Shown: positions 1 through 5,398 of the stretch, piece after piece
Layout of the letters: each line of letters opens with the position of its first letter
How positions within the stretch are numbered: position 1 is the first letter of the stretch
Assembly: GCA_021817875.1 (NCBI GenBank)
Contig: JAKAFQ010000278.1
Coordinates: 1-6,008 of the forward strand
Origin: Pseudomonadota bacterium
GTDB taxonomy: Bacteria > Pseudomonadota > Gammaproteobacteria > Steroidobacterales > Steroidobacteraceae
Length of the DNA stretch: 6,008 bases
Direction of reading: 5' to 3'
The notes under the pieces: generated by a model
Seen by the model: the letters and a program-made list of their open reading frames with translations, nothing else
What the model was told of the DNA's origin: nothing
Database searches by the model: none
Translations under genes and position numbers: made by a program

Positions 1-1951
1 CACCCCGCGTGTGCGCGTCGATCGGTGGACCTTGCTCCGGAAGGGGTTTTAGCTTCTCAGGATCGAGCCCCTCGCACTGCTCCACGTTGAAGACCGTGAA
101 CACACGCGCGGCGGCGGTGTCGAGACTCTCGTGCGCGGCGCGCCAGGAGAGCGGTTTACCGTTGTGCTCGACACACAGTGAGTTCGGATGCACGGTGCCC
201 GTGGGCTGCTTCGAATAGCCCGACGCCCCGATCTCTACGCCGCCCGGACCCTCCGCAAACACCTTGGCTCGCGCCCCATCCAGCGTGATCTTTACGTCCT
301 TGCGCTCCCAAAAGGGTCTCGGCTTCCACACCTCGATCGGCACACCGTGCTCGCCCTTGCGAACGTGGCCGTTGGCCTCCCCAACTTGCCTGAATGTCAA
401 CCACCGCGGATCCGCGTATCCGCGTTCGGCCGCGACCAGCATCGTCATGAAGCGATTGATGCCCTGATAGCGGTGGCCGGAAAGTCCGTTCATGGGCCGC
501 TCGCTCTGCCTCCACGGCTTCTCCCAGGGAATCTTTCCCTCCTCGAGCGCCGCGACCATCTTGTCGGTGATCTCCTGACGGAAATCACGGCCTTGCTGAG
601 GCCGTGAGCTTTGCGGCGGGTGCTCCTGCACCGGAGCGGTTTCCGGTGGCACGGGCGGCTGGCTAAGACCGTCATGCAACGCGGGGAAGCGCGAATCGAA
701 GATGCGCGCCGTCTCGGCCGTGACCGCGAGCGCCGTGGCGAGCGCATCGCCCGCGCGCGAGCCGGGCAAGGCGGTGAGAATCGCGACGAGAGGCCCCTGA
801 GCAGTACCGTCCTCGACCTGACCCGCCGGCTTCGAAACGAGCGAGGCCATGCCCTCGAACCAGTCGATGCGGCTGCCGTCGACCGCACCGGCATGAGGCT
901 CTGCGTCGCCGTAGACCTCGCGGATCATGCGTCGAAACTCGGCGGACTCGGCAAGGCGCGCCGCCTGGGCGACGGACTCCAGATCATCCGCGCGACCGGT
1001 CATTATGACCGCGTATGAGCCGACGAGCACCGCGGCGTGCGACACGGACTTCATGACCTCAGACGGCGAATATCGGCCGGGTGTCACCGTGGAGGCCGCG
1101 AGCCGGCCAAGCAGTTCCCGCTGTTGCGTCTCATTGGCGAGAGACTCAAACAGCGCGTCCGCTTCGAGCCAGGCCATATCCCGGCCCTCGTACTGCACGC
1201 GGATCTGCCGAGATTCCACCTCGATGACGTTCGACACGCCATCGAGCGCGATTGCGATGCGGCCCGGCCCATTGACCTCAGAGACCCACGCCCGTCGGTC
1301 GCGGTACGTGAGCGTCACGCCTTCCCGCTCCCAAAACGGCTTTTCCGCGGCGGCTGCGGGACCGCCCATCCCGCTGGCATGGGCGTAGTCCCTTTCGGCC
1401 TGCCGGCGATAGAGACTCACGGCCTCCGGTAGGATTTTCGCCTCGAGTTCCTTCAGGAGTTCGCCGCGCAGTCCCCACTCCGACTTGGCAATGGTCACGG
1501 GCGCTTCACGCACATTGAGACTCGCGCCGTTCGAAAAGCTACGCAGCGCCGCAAGCGCGGCATGGGCGGCCGAACGGTCCCATTCGGCATGCTCGCAGGA
1601 CTGGTAATCGAGATATCGCGCCAGGTCGGCGGCGGCGGCCGGCTGGACAATAAGCCGCGGGTGCTCGCCGTCCATCGCATCCAAAAACTCCCGCGCGGCA
1701 TCGTGTGCAAGCGCGATGACGTCCTTATCGAGAAGATTCGGGCCCGCGCGTCCAATCCCCTCTGGCGTGCCGGGCACGTATCCATGGGGACGGTCCGCCC
1801 GAACGCTCGCGATGTTCTCGAGCGCCAATCTTCTGGCGACCTGAAAGACATTGAGTTCGCGCACCCCGTCCGGCTGATAAGCCTCCGGGATCCGTTTCAC
1901 GAGAGCGGCCAGAAGGCCGATTTCATAGGGGTCTGCAACGAATGCGCTCAT
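1..1951 (-). CDS. Large protein with ArdC-type N-terminal (DUF1738) ssDNA-binding domain, partial (C-terminus off the left edge)
   Basis: The frame is open from ATG at 1951 to the window edge, giving 650 residues without a stop. GGGAGA (1957-1962) sits 5 nt before the ATG. Residues about 456-630 match the ArdC N-terminal domain: EITDKMVAALEEGKIPWEKP, then MNGLSGHRYQGIN, YADPRWLTFRQ, HVRKGEHGVPIEVWKP and finally VFNVEQCEGL. In the known family this domain binds single-stranded DNA and is followed by a zincin metallopeptidase (anti-restriction ArdC) or a TraC-type primase. Whichever applies here lies beyond position 1. Residues 1-427 are unrecognised, and a Pro/Gln-rich linker (about 428-454) joins them to the ArdC domain. 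A PFWER segment occurs at 205-209 and again at 546-550. Family members usually begin with the ArdC domain, so this looks like a fused polyvalent protein. I infer a role in protecting or processing transferred DNA. The domain call is strong; the overall function is open. Confidence 0.9.
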   Translation of the reverse strand, partial: MSAFVADPYEIGLLAALVKRIPEAYQPDGVRELNVFQVARRLALENIASVRADRPHGYVPGTPEGIGRAGPNLLDKDVIALAHDAAREFLDAMDGEHPRLIVQPAAAADLARYLDYQSCEHAEWDRSAAHAALAALRSFSNGASLNVREAPVTIAKSEWGLRGELLKELEAKILPEAVSLYRRQAERDYAHASGMGGPAAAAEKPFWEREGVTLTYRDRRAWVSEVNGPGRIAIALDGVSNVIEVESRQIRVQYEGRDMAWLEADALFESLANETQQRELLGRLAASTVTPGRYSPSEVMKSVSHAAVLVGSYAVIMTGRADDLESVAQAARLAESAEFRRMIREVYGDAEPHAGAVDGSRIDWFEGMASLVSKPAGQVEDGTAQGPLVAILTALPGSRAGDALATALAVTAETARIFDSRFPALHDGLSQPPVPPETAPVQEHPPQSSRPQQGRDFRQEITDKMVAALEEGKIPWEKPWRQSERPMNGLSGHRYQGINRFMTMLVAAERGYADPRWLTFRQVGEANGHVRKGEHGVPIEVWKPRPFWERKDVKITLDGARAKVFAEGPGGVEIGASGYSKQPTGTVHPNSLCVEHNGKPLSWRAAHESLDTAAARVFTVFNVEQCEGLDPEKLKPLPEQGPPIDAHTRG

Positions 1952-1969
1952 ACAGGTCTCCCGGCACAG

Positions 1970-1990
1970 AAAAAAACGGGTGCCTCACCC
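1970..1990 (-). terminator. Hairpin plus 7-T run just upstream of the ArdC-type gene; intrinsic terminator or attenuator
   Basis: Read on the minus strand, GGGTG-AGG-CACCC forms a perfect 5-bp stem with a 3-nt loop. One G and seven T residues follow (1976-1970). This is the intrinsic-terminator pattern, although the stem is short. The T run ends only 18 nt before the ATG at 1951, leaving no room for a separate promoter downstream. Attenuation of read-through into the large gene is therefore the simplest reading (inference). A second CACCC (2024-2020), inside the upstream repeat element, could pair with GGGTG and block the terminator. Confidence 0.55.
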
Positions 1991-1993
1991 TTC

Positions 1994-2047
1994 TTCTCCG
2001 CTGCCTGGGCCCCACGCCGGGGTGCAACTCTTTGCAGGGCGCAGCCG
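1994..2047 (-). repeat. Intergenic GC-rich element, copy A (paired with 5399-5470)
   Basis: The left block (1994-2012) matches 5399-5417 at 17 of 19 bases. The right block (2027-2047) matches 5451-5470 at 18 of 21 aligned columns. The middle differs in length: 14 nt here against 33 nt in copy B. The middle can fold, with CCCC and GGGG around 2010-2022. The element starts 14 nt after the stop of the small ORF at 2062-2199 and ends 42 nt before the start of the ArdC-type gene. Both copies lie between two minus-strand genes. Conserved flanks with a variable foldable core suggest an RNA leader or processing element, or a small dispersed intergenic repeat. Confidence 0.6.
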
Positions 2048-2061
2048 CTACTGCGACGCCG

Positions 2062-2199
2062 TCAGGCGAACGACTCGGGGTTAAGTAAAGCGACGCTCAT
2101 CTGCTCGAGTCGGACCGGCCACGCAGATGGCGCAATGACTGGTTTCTCGCACGCAGCGCAGAGTCGCGTCCGTTTGCAAGGAAAGCCGTACAGGTGCAC
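2062..2199 (-). CDS. Small Cys-containing protein, 45 aa, GTG start, unknown function
   Basis: GTG at 2199 follows GGGGGA with a 4-nt gap after GGGGG (2204-2208), and TGA is at 2062-2064. The peptide begins MHLYGFPCKRTRLCAACEKP, has C8-x5-C14-x2-C17 and ends in LLNPESFA. Three Cys in this spacing suggest a metal-binding knuckle, but a fourth ligand is not evident. About 69% of codons end in G or C. A CTCGAG site lies in frame as Leu-Glu, as at every other such site in the window's genes. The same frame stays open upstream to about 2381 with no ATG, GTG or TTG, so the N-terminus may be longer or eroded. It precedes the ArdC-type gene on the same strand by 110 nt. I do not recognise a family. 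It could be a chance ORF, but the residue and codon composition look coding. Confidence 0.45.
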   Translation of the reverse strand: MHLYGFPCKRTRLCAACEKPVIAPSAWPVRLEQMSVALLNPESFA

Positions 2200-2365
2200 A
2201 ATTCCCCCGTTGGAGAGTATCGAGTGAGGAATCTGCCCTGCGAGGGAGGCGGAGCGCCACGATCGCAGAGCACGCTCGAGGTGAAGGACTCCAGCCGACC
2301 GATTGCAAGTCGCTAAAAGGCGAGACCAAGGATGAGTGCGTCCACGTAGATGGATGCGTGTTGCT

Positions 2366-2398
2366 TGCCCGTCACTCGGTTAGTCGGGCACCTTGCCC
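2366..2398. repeat. Nested small inverted repeats
   Basis: TGCCCG (2366-2371) can pair with CGGGCA (2385-2390), helped by ACT (2374-2376) and AGT (2382-2384). The same GGGCA (2386-2390) can instead pair with TGCCC (2394-2398) around a CCT loop. These are mutually exclusive folds. The GGGCA and TGCCC units recur inside the adjacent large palindrome (2407-2411 and 2437-2441). The arrangement could be a protein-binding region or an RNA switch; nothing in the sequence decides. Confidence 0.45.
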
Positions 2399-2401
2399 AA
2401 T

Positions 2402-2446
2402 AAGCCGGGCAGTCACCAAACACACTGTTTGGTGACTGCCCGGCTT
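2402..2446. repeat. Perfect palindrome: 21-bp arms, 3-nt loop
   Basis: Bases 2402-2422 are the exact reverse complement of 2426-2446, with CAC as the 3-nt centre. No T run follows on either strand, so it is not a canonical intrinsic terminator. It ends 37 nt before the GGAGG of the plus-strand gene, inside a divergent spacer. Possible roles are an operator for a dimeric regulator, a replication or transfer origin hairpin, or a factor-dependent terminator. The structure is certain; the role is not known. Confidence 0.85.
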
Positions 2447-2494
2447 CGTTCATCGCAGTTGCTGGCCGACCGTTTGGATATTCGGAGGCTTTTC

Positions 2495-2764
2495 ATGACT
2501 GCGACACAGGACACCCCCCAGGCACGCACGCGCGCATCCCGCAAATTCCATGCGCGGGACTCAGCGCGCAAGAGCGCAACGTGGCTCGATGCGCTTGATC
2601 ACCTCAATACCGTCGAATCGCTCATGTTGACGGTGCTCCGGCGCATGGAGTCCGAAGAAGACTGGGGACCCGAGCAAACGACCCTCATGGTCGGAATCGA
2701 GTATCTAAAACGCGCCGCACAGAGCGTGCGACATGACGCCGATACGGCTGCGCAGAGTACATAA
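2495..2764 (+). CDS. Small helical protein, 89 aa, unknown function
   Basis: ATG at 2495 follows GGAGG (2484-2488) with a 6-nt spacer, and TAA is at 2762-2764. A longer frame from 2393 would have to translate the palindrome, so the ATG with a good SD is preferred. The first 28 residues are basic and polar (ARTRASRKFHARDSARKS) and could contact nucleic acid. Residues about 30-80 read as two or more amphipathic helices (LDALDHLNTVESLMLTVLRR, then EQTTLMVGIEYLKRAAQSV). There is no signal peptide or membrane span. It is the only plus-strand gene, diverging from the ArdC-type unit and converging on the LPD7 operon. I do not recognise a family. A small regulatory or accessory protein is possible given its position beside the palindrome (inference). 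Confidence 0.75.
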   Translation: MTATQDTPQARTRASRKFHARDSARKSATWLDALDHLNTVESLMLTVLRRMESEEDWGPEQTTLMVGIEYLKRAAQSVRHDADTAAQST

Positions 2765-2774
2765 GCGGGCGTTT

Positions 2775-2804
2775 CGATCCGGCGAGTGTCCGCCCGCCGG
2801 ATCG
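2775..2804. terminator. 10-bp inverted repeat between convergent genes, probable bidirectional terminator
   Basis: CGATCCGGCG (2775-2784) and its exact complement (2795-2804) flank a 10-nt loop. The repeat lies in the 48-bp gap between the plus-strand stop (2764) and the minus-strand stop (2813). GCGGGCG occurs on both sides (2765-2771 and 2806-2812) and can pair with CGCCCGC at 2791-2797, giving alternative folds. There is no T tract on either side. The convergent position favours a terminator role; the missing T run lowers certainty. Confidence 0.5.
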
Positions 2805-2812
2805 TGCGGGCG

Positions 2813-3148
2813 CTATCGTCCCAGGTCCGTCTCATCTGCCTCCACGGCACTACAAGATGGCCCCTCTGCCTCCGTCGAGAGCCGTTCGCCCTCGGCGCGG
2901 CTCAACCCACCCAAGCGTTCATTGGCGAGGAGCCAGGACAAACGGGCGGTGTATCCATCTGAGTCCCTATGCCGCACGGTGAGTTCGAGAGTACTCGCCA
3001 TGACCTCTCCGACCTCGCCGTCGGGCGGTCCAATGATCACCCGTTCCCCGTCGTCGCTGACGCAATAGACACGGACCGGAACTTCCTTCGCGTTATGGTT
3101 CCATACGACCTGGACATCCGGACGATTCCAGAATTTTTGACAAGTCAT
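2813..3148 (-). CDS. Hypothetical protein, 111 aa
   Basis: ATG at 3148 is preceded by a purine-rich GGGAAGGG (3153-3160) 4 nt upstream, and TAG is at 2813-2815. Residues 10-72 look beta-rich, with alternating hydrophobics (DVQVVW, VPVRVYCV, RVIIGPPDGEVGEV, STLELTVRH, YTARLSWLLANE). The C-terminal 25 residues are acidic and probably disordered. No signal peptide or membrane span is seen. It follows the 178-residue LPD7 gene by 42 nt on the same strand and is probably the last gene of the operon. The family is not recognised. A small beta-barrel or domain-sized accessory protein is a guess from the pattern alone. Confidence 0.75.
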   Translation of the reverse strand: MTCQKFWNRPDVQVVWNHNAKEVPVRVYCVSDDGERVIIGPPDGEVGEVMASTLELTVRHRDSDGYTARLSWLLANERLGGLSRAEGERLSTEAEGPSCSAVEADETDLGR

Positions 3149-3190
3149 GACACCCTTCCCGTGAATGCACTGGCTCTCAGTGTATTGCTT

Positions 3191-3727
3191 TCACCGACAG
3201 AGATCCTGGTCCGGCTCCTCCTCGTCGCGATCTGTGCCCGGTTCGCCGGGCTCAATCTCCACAGCACCGATCAGACCTTTCTCGTGCTCGCCAGCCTCGG
3301 TGAAGTCCTGCTCGAGGACTCCAATATCGAGGTGAGCGGCGAGGCTCACGGCACGTGCACGGAACTTCGCCGGCCCACTGATCATTACGATCCCGCCGAA
3401 CTTCTCGGCCGCGATTTGCAGCGCAGCGGCGATACTCTCGTCTTCGCGGTTCACGACCTCAAGGCGAGGCCCGTAATCGCGGAACCACACCTCCTCATCA
3501 CCGGCACGGTATTCCGCACACCATTCCGCGTCGTTCCACACCCGTTCCAGGGATACCTCATTCACCTCGATGGATCGAGGTGAATGTAGCGCCCGCTGCT
3601 CTTCTTCCGTCGGCTCACGGGTGAAGTCTTCGGCCGACTTCGCGAGCAAGCATTTCGTCTCGGCCTCGAGACTCGCAGATGACTGGCTCACGCCGGCCCC
3701 GGGCGGATTCGCTTCTGGTCTACTCAT
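3191..3727 (-). CDS. Small LPD7-domain protein, 178 aa
   Basis: ATG at 3727 lies in ATGAGTAG, so it overlaps the end of the upstream 49-residue ORF by 8 nt. This suggests translational coupling. Residues about 79-142 match the LPD7 pattern (large polyvalent protein-associated domain 7): a WFRDYGPRLEVV strand pair, SIAAALQIAAEKFGG, then GPAKFRARAVSLAAHLDIGV. The same pattern occurs in the 478-residue neighbour (RGDRLDV, EIEAALRIAAQKF, GGEEFRTRAAEIAGRLGYKV), so the two are paralogous in this domain. The first 60 residues are polar and the last 35 strongly acidic. LPD7 is known from relaxases and polyvalent proteins of conjugative elements, and its biochemical activity is not established. The domain is well supported; the function is open. 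Confidence 0.85.
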   Translation of the reverse strand: MSRPEANPPGAGVSQSSASLEAETKCLLAKSAEDFTREPTEEEQRALHSPRSIEVNEVSLERVWNDAEWCAEYRAGDEEVWFRDYGPRLEVVNREDESIAAALQIAAEKFGGIVMISGPAKFRARAVSLAAHLDIGVLEQDFTEAGEHEKGLIGAVEIEPGEPGTDRDEEEPDQDLCR

Positions 3728-3869
3728 CGCCTTGCTCCTCGGTCATCACCTCGGCACCGAACTCGCGTTCGGCGATATCACGAGGCACTTCGATCGTGGG
3801 GGAGCCCTCCTCGCCCACCGCGGACGATGAACTCCCCTGTGGGCGGGCCTGCTCGATGCCATAGTTCAT
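3720..3869 (-). CDS. Small acidic protein, 49 aa, coupled to the downstream LPD7 gene
   Basis: ATG at 3869 follows GAGGAG (3876-3881) with a 6-nt spacer, one of the best SD sites in the window. TAG is at 3720-3722. It sits in the only gap between the two LPD7 genes: 23 nt after the stop of the 478-residue gene and overlapping the next start by 8 nt. The peptide starts MNYGIEQARPQGSSSSAVG, contains PTIEVPRDIAEREFGAEV and ends TEEQGDE. It has 12 acidic residues against 3 Arg and no Lys. Its strong acidity could suit a DNA mimic or a partner of a basic protein, or it could be a leader peptide that drives translation of the next gene. The family is not recognised. Confidence 0.6.
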   Translation of the reverse strand: MNYGIEQARPQGSSSSAVGEEGSPTIEVPRDIAEREFGAEVMTEEQGDE

Positions 3870-3892
3870 AGATGACTCCTCGTGCCGGTGAC

Positions 3893-5329
3893 TTACAGTC
3901 CGACGTCAGCTTCGGCCGCCGCCGGGGAGCCGTAGTCGGCAAGATCGTGCGCGTTCTCGGCAAGCTCGCGCTCGTGATCGGCCTCCGCCAGCGCCTGATC
4001 CTCATTGCGCGTGAGCAACTGCTGCTGCTCGAGGCGGGTCTGTTCGCGTTCGGCGGCCTGTCGCTCGCGAAGCCGATCGTAGACACGCTGCCCATCGTCA
4101 GTGAGTCCACCCTCTTCGGTAACGAGATCCGGCTCGCTTGCCCGCCCGCGGAGCGACGCGCTCAAATAGAGGGGAACCGTCTCGCCGCGGCCGAGGGACT
4201 CGATCACACGGATCTGGTGCGGCTTCAAGCGCTGCAGCAGGAATTCGCCAGCCATGTTGACGCGGGGCGCAGGACCGACCCCTGCGGATGCGGCGGGCTG
4301 CGCTTCTTCGGCGGTTCGCGGCGGCTCATGCCGAACCGCCAGGGGCGCACCGGCCTCTTGGACGCGCCCGATGCCAGTCTCCGCCGCCCCCGTGCCGTCC
4401 GCAGGACCCGTGCCGGGCGTGGCCCCCGCACGGGCGTTATCGGCCTCGGCCACCCGGGCGAGCACCGCGGCCTGGCCGGTAATGTCCGCCGCCGGGTTGA
4501 TTTCGGCGGCCTTGACGTGTCCCACCTGCCAGGCGGCCTGCAGGTCGGGGTTTTGCACCTTGTAGCCGAGGCGGCCGGCAATCTCCGCCGCGCGCGTGCG
4601 GAATTCCTCGCCGCCCGTGAGATCAAGTCCCGCCTCCAGGTCGAATTTCTGCGCGGCGATACGCAGTGCCGCCTCAATCTCCTGATCGCTCGTCTCATGC
4701 ACGTCCAGCCGGTCGCCGCGATCGGTGATGACGCGCTTGTGATCGCGCTCGTAGTGCACCGGTACAAGGCCGTCCTTTTCGGTGCCGAACGTGGCGGCCA
4801 ACCCCTCGAGTACCACGGGCGACATGTCGCCCGTCCGCTCTCCGGTGAAGCCGGCAACCGGCTGTGCTTCGGCGTGCAGCCGCTTCGCCACGCGCCGCCG
4901 CTCGCCGGTCAGGGTGGGATCGACGAATTTCTGCTCGAGGAAGCGGGCGAAGGTGAGCGGCGTGCGCCCCATGAGCTGCTGGCGCTCGGAGAGGTGACGC
5001 CGCTCGAGCGTTTCCTGCCGGCGCGCGAGCTCCTGCGCAACGAGTGAGTGCCGCGCGCCCGCCTGGAGATTCTTGTACTGAGTCTCAATCTCCTTGCGAA
5101 CCTCAGAGGTGGTCTCCGGCCGCTGGAATTCTTCCACCTCGCGGCGATGGCGGTCATTGAGCGCTTCGAGCTTGTCGTGGCGTTCGCGCGAGGCGTCCCG
5201 CTCCCGCTCGAGGTACTCACGCGCAATGGCCTCCTCGAGCGCGATTTCCTCCGAGGACTTCTCCGGTGCCGCAGAGTGCGGCTCCATCGCCGCGACCTGA
5301 TCGTTCACGTGCTCAGCTTGAGCGTTCAT
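3893..5329 (-). CDS. LPD7-domain protein with coiled-coil arms, 478 aa
   Basis: ATG at 5329 follows GAGGT (5338-5342) with an 8-nt spacer, and TAA is at 3893-3895. Residues about 25-120 are highly charged and helical (EEIALEEAIAREYLERER onward), typical of a long coiled coil. Residues about 198-266 match LPD7: VITDRGDRLDVHE, EIEAALRIAAQKF, LTGGEEFRTRAAEIAGRLG. An Ala/Gly/Pro-rich linker covers about 295-355. The C-terminal region has FLLQRLKPHQIRVIESLGRG, then TDDGQRVYDRLRERQ, which may be a small helical or winged-helix fold, and ends in a second Glu/Arg/Gln-rich helix (about 418-465). No transmembrane span or catalytic motif is seen. LPD7 is known next to or inside relaxases of conjugative elements, so a DNA-transfer accessory or transferred-protein role is likely (inference). 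It appears to start the operon that continues to 2813. Confidence 0.88.
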   Translation of the reverse strand: MNAQAEHVNDQVAAMEPHSAAPEKSSEEIALEEAIAREYLERERDASRERHDKLEALNDRHRREVEEFQRPETTSEVRKEIETQYKNLQAGARHSLVAQELARRQETLERRHLSERQQLMGRTPLTFARFLEQKFVDPTLTGERRRVAKRLHAEAQPVAGFTGERTGDMSPVVLEGLAATFGTEKDGLVPVHYERDHKRVITDRGDRLDVHETSDQEIEAALRIAAQKFDLEAGLDLTGGEEFRTRAAEIAGRLGYKVQNPDLQAAWQVGHVKAAEINPAADITGQAAVLARVAEADNARAGATPGTGPADGTGAAETGIGRVQEAGAPLAVRHEPPRTAEEAQPAASAGVGPAPRVNMAGEFLLQRLKPHQIRVIESLGRGETVPLYLSASLRGRASEPDLVTEEGGLTDDGQRVYDRLRERQAAEREQTRLEQQQLLTRNEDQALAEADHERELAENAHDLADYGSPAAAEADVGL

Positions 5330-5349
5330 AGACTATTACCTCGAAAACT

Positions 5350-5379
5350 CGTATCTGTTGATGAAGCGCGCCCGATACG
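5350..5379 (-). promoter_or_regulatory. Stem-loop in the leader of the 478-residue gene
   Basis: CGTATC and GATACG (5374-5379 and 5350-5355 on the minus strand) form a 6-bp stem around an 18-nt loop. A short TTTT (5344-5347) follows on the minus strand. It lies between the intergenic element copy B and the SD of the 478-residue gene. This is the same place where the hairpin/T-run stands after copy A, though here the terminator character is weak. Confidence 0.35.
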
Positions 5380-5398
5380 GCACCACGCTCTTCAATCC

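Larger units (their letters stand above)
2200..2494. other. Divergent intergenic spacer with palindromes
   Basis: This spacer separates the minus-strand small ORF (start 2199) from the plus-strand gene (start 2495). No convincing sigma70-type -35/-10 pair was found on either strand. It contains the perfect palindrome at 2402-2446 and smaller inverted repeats at 2366-2398. The minus-strand part 2200-2381 is open in the frame of the small ORF but has no usable start codon. Promoters for both flanking genes presumably lie here (inference). Confidence 0.5.

Noticed and set aside
490..894. 134-codon minus-strand frame
   Set aside because: An Arg/Ser-rich out-of-phase product inside the ArdC-type gene, whose own frame is continuous through this region.
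1..1951. Frameshifted or broken large gene
   Set aside because: Several short frames overlap here, but careful translation of the minus strand gives one uninterrupted 650-codon frame.
1562..2227. 221-codon open frame on the plus strand
   Set aside because: It is antisense to the ArdC-type gene, then crosses the repeat element and terminator hairpin. No protein-like motif is seen.
2081..2329. 82-codon ATG-started minus-strand frame in the spacer
   Set aside because: It overlaps the Cys-containing 45-residue frame in another phase, ends just downstream in the spacer, lacks a good SD and has a less protein-like composition. I prefer the other frame, with moderate confidence.
2376..2400. Possible integron attC-like site (GTTAG core near 2379)
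   Set aside because: No matching complementary core at the other end, and the neighbouring palindrome is perfect, unlike the imperfect arms of attC sites.
2402..2446. Palindrome as a standard intrinsic terminator
   Set aside because: No T run follows on either strand, and it lies upstream of both divergent starts rather than after a stop codon.
3168..3182. 5-bp stem CACTG/CAGTG between the 178- and 111-residue genes
   Set aside because: Too short and not followed by T residues; likely chance.
3872..5047. 391-codon open frame on the plus strand
   Set aside because: It lies opposite the 478-residue LPD7 gene, has no SD and reads as an Arg/Leu/Gly-rich antisense product of GC-rich DNA. The minus-strand frame has recognisable domains.
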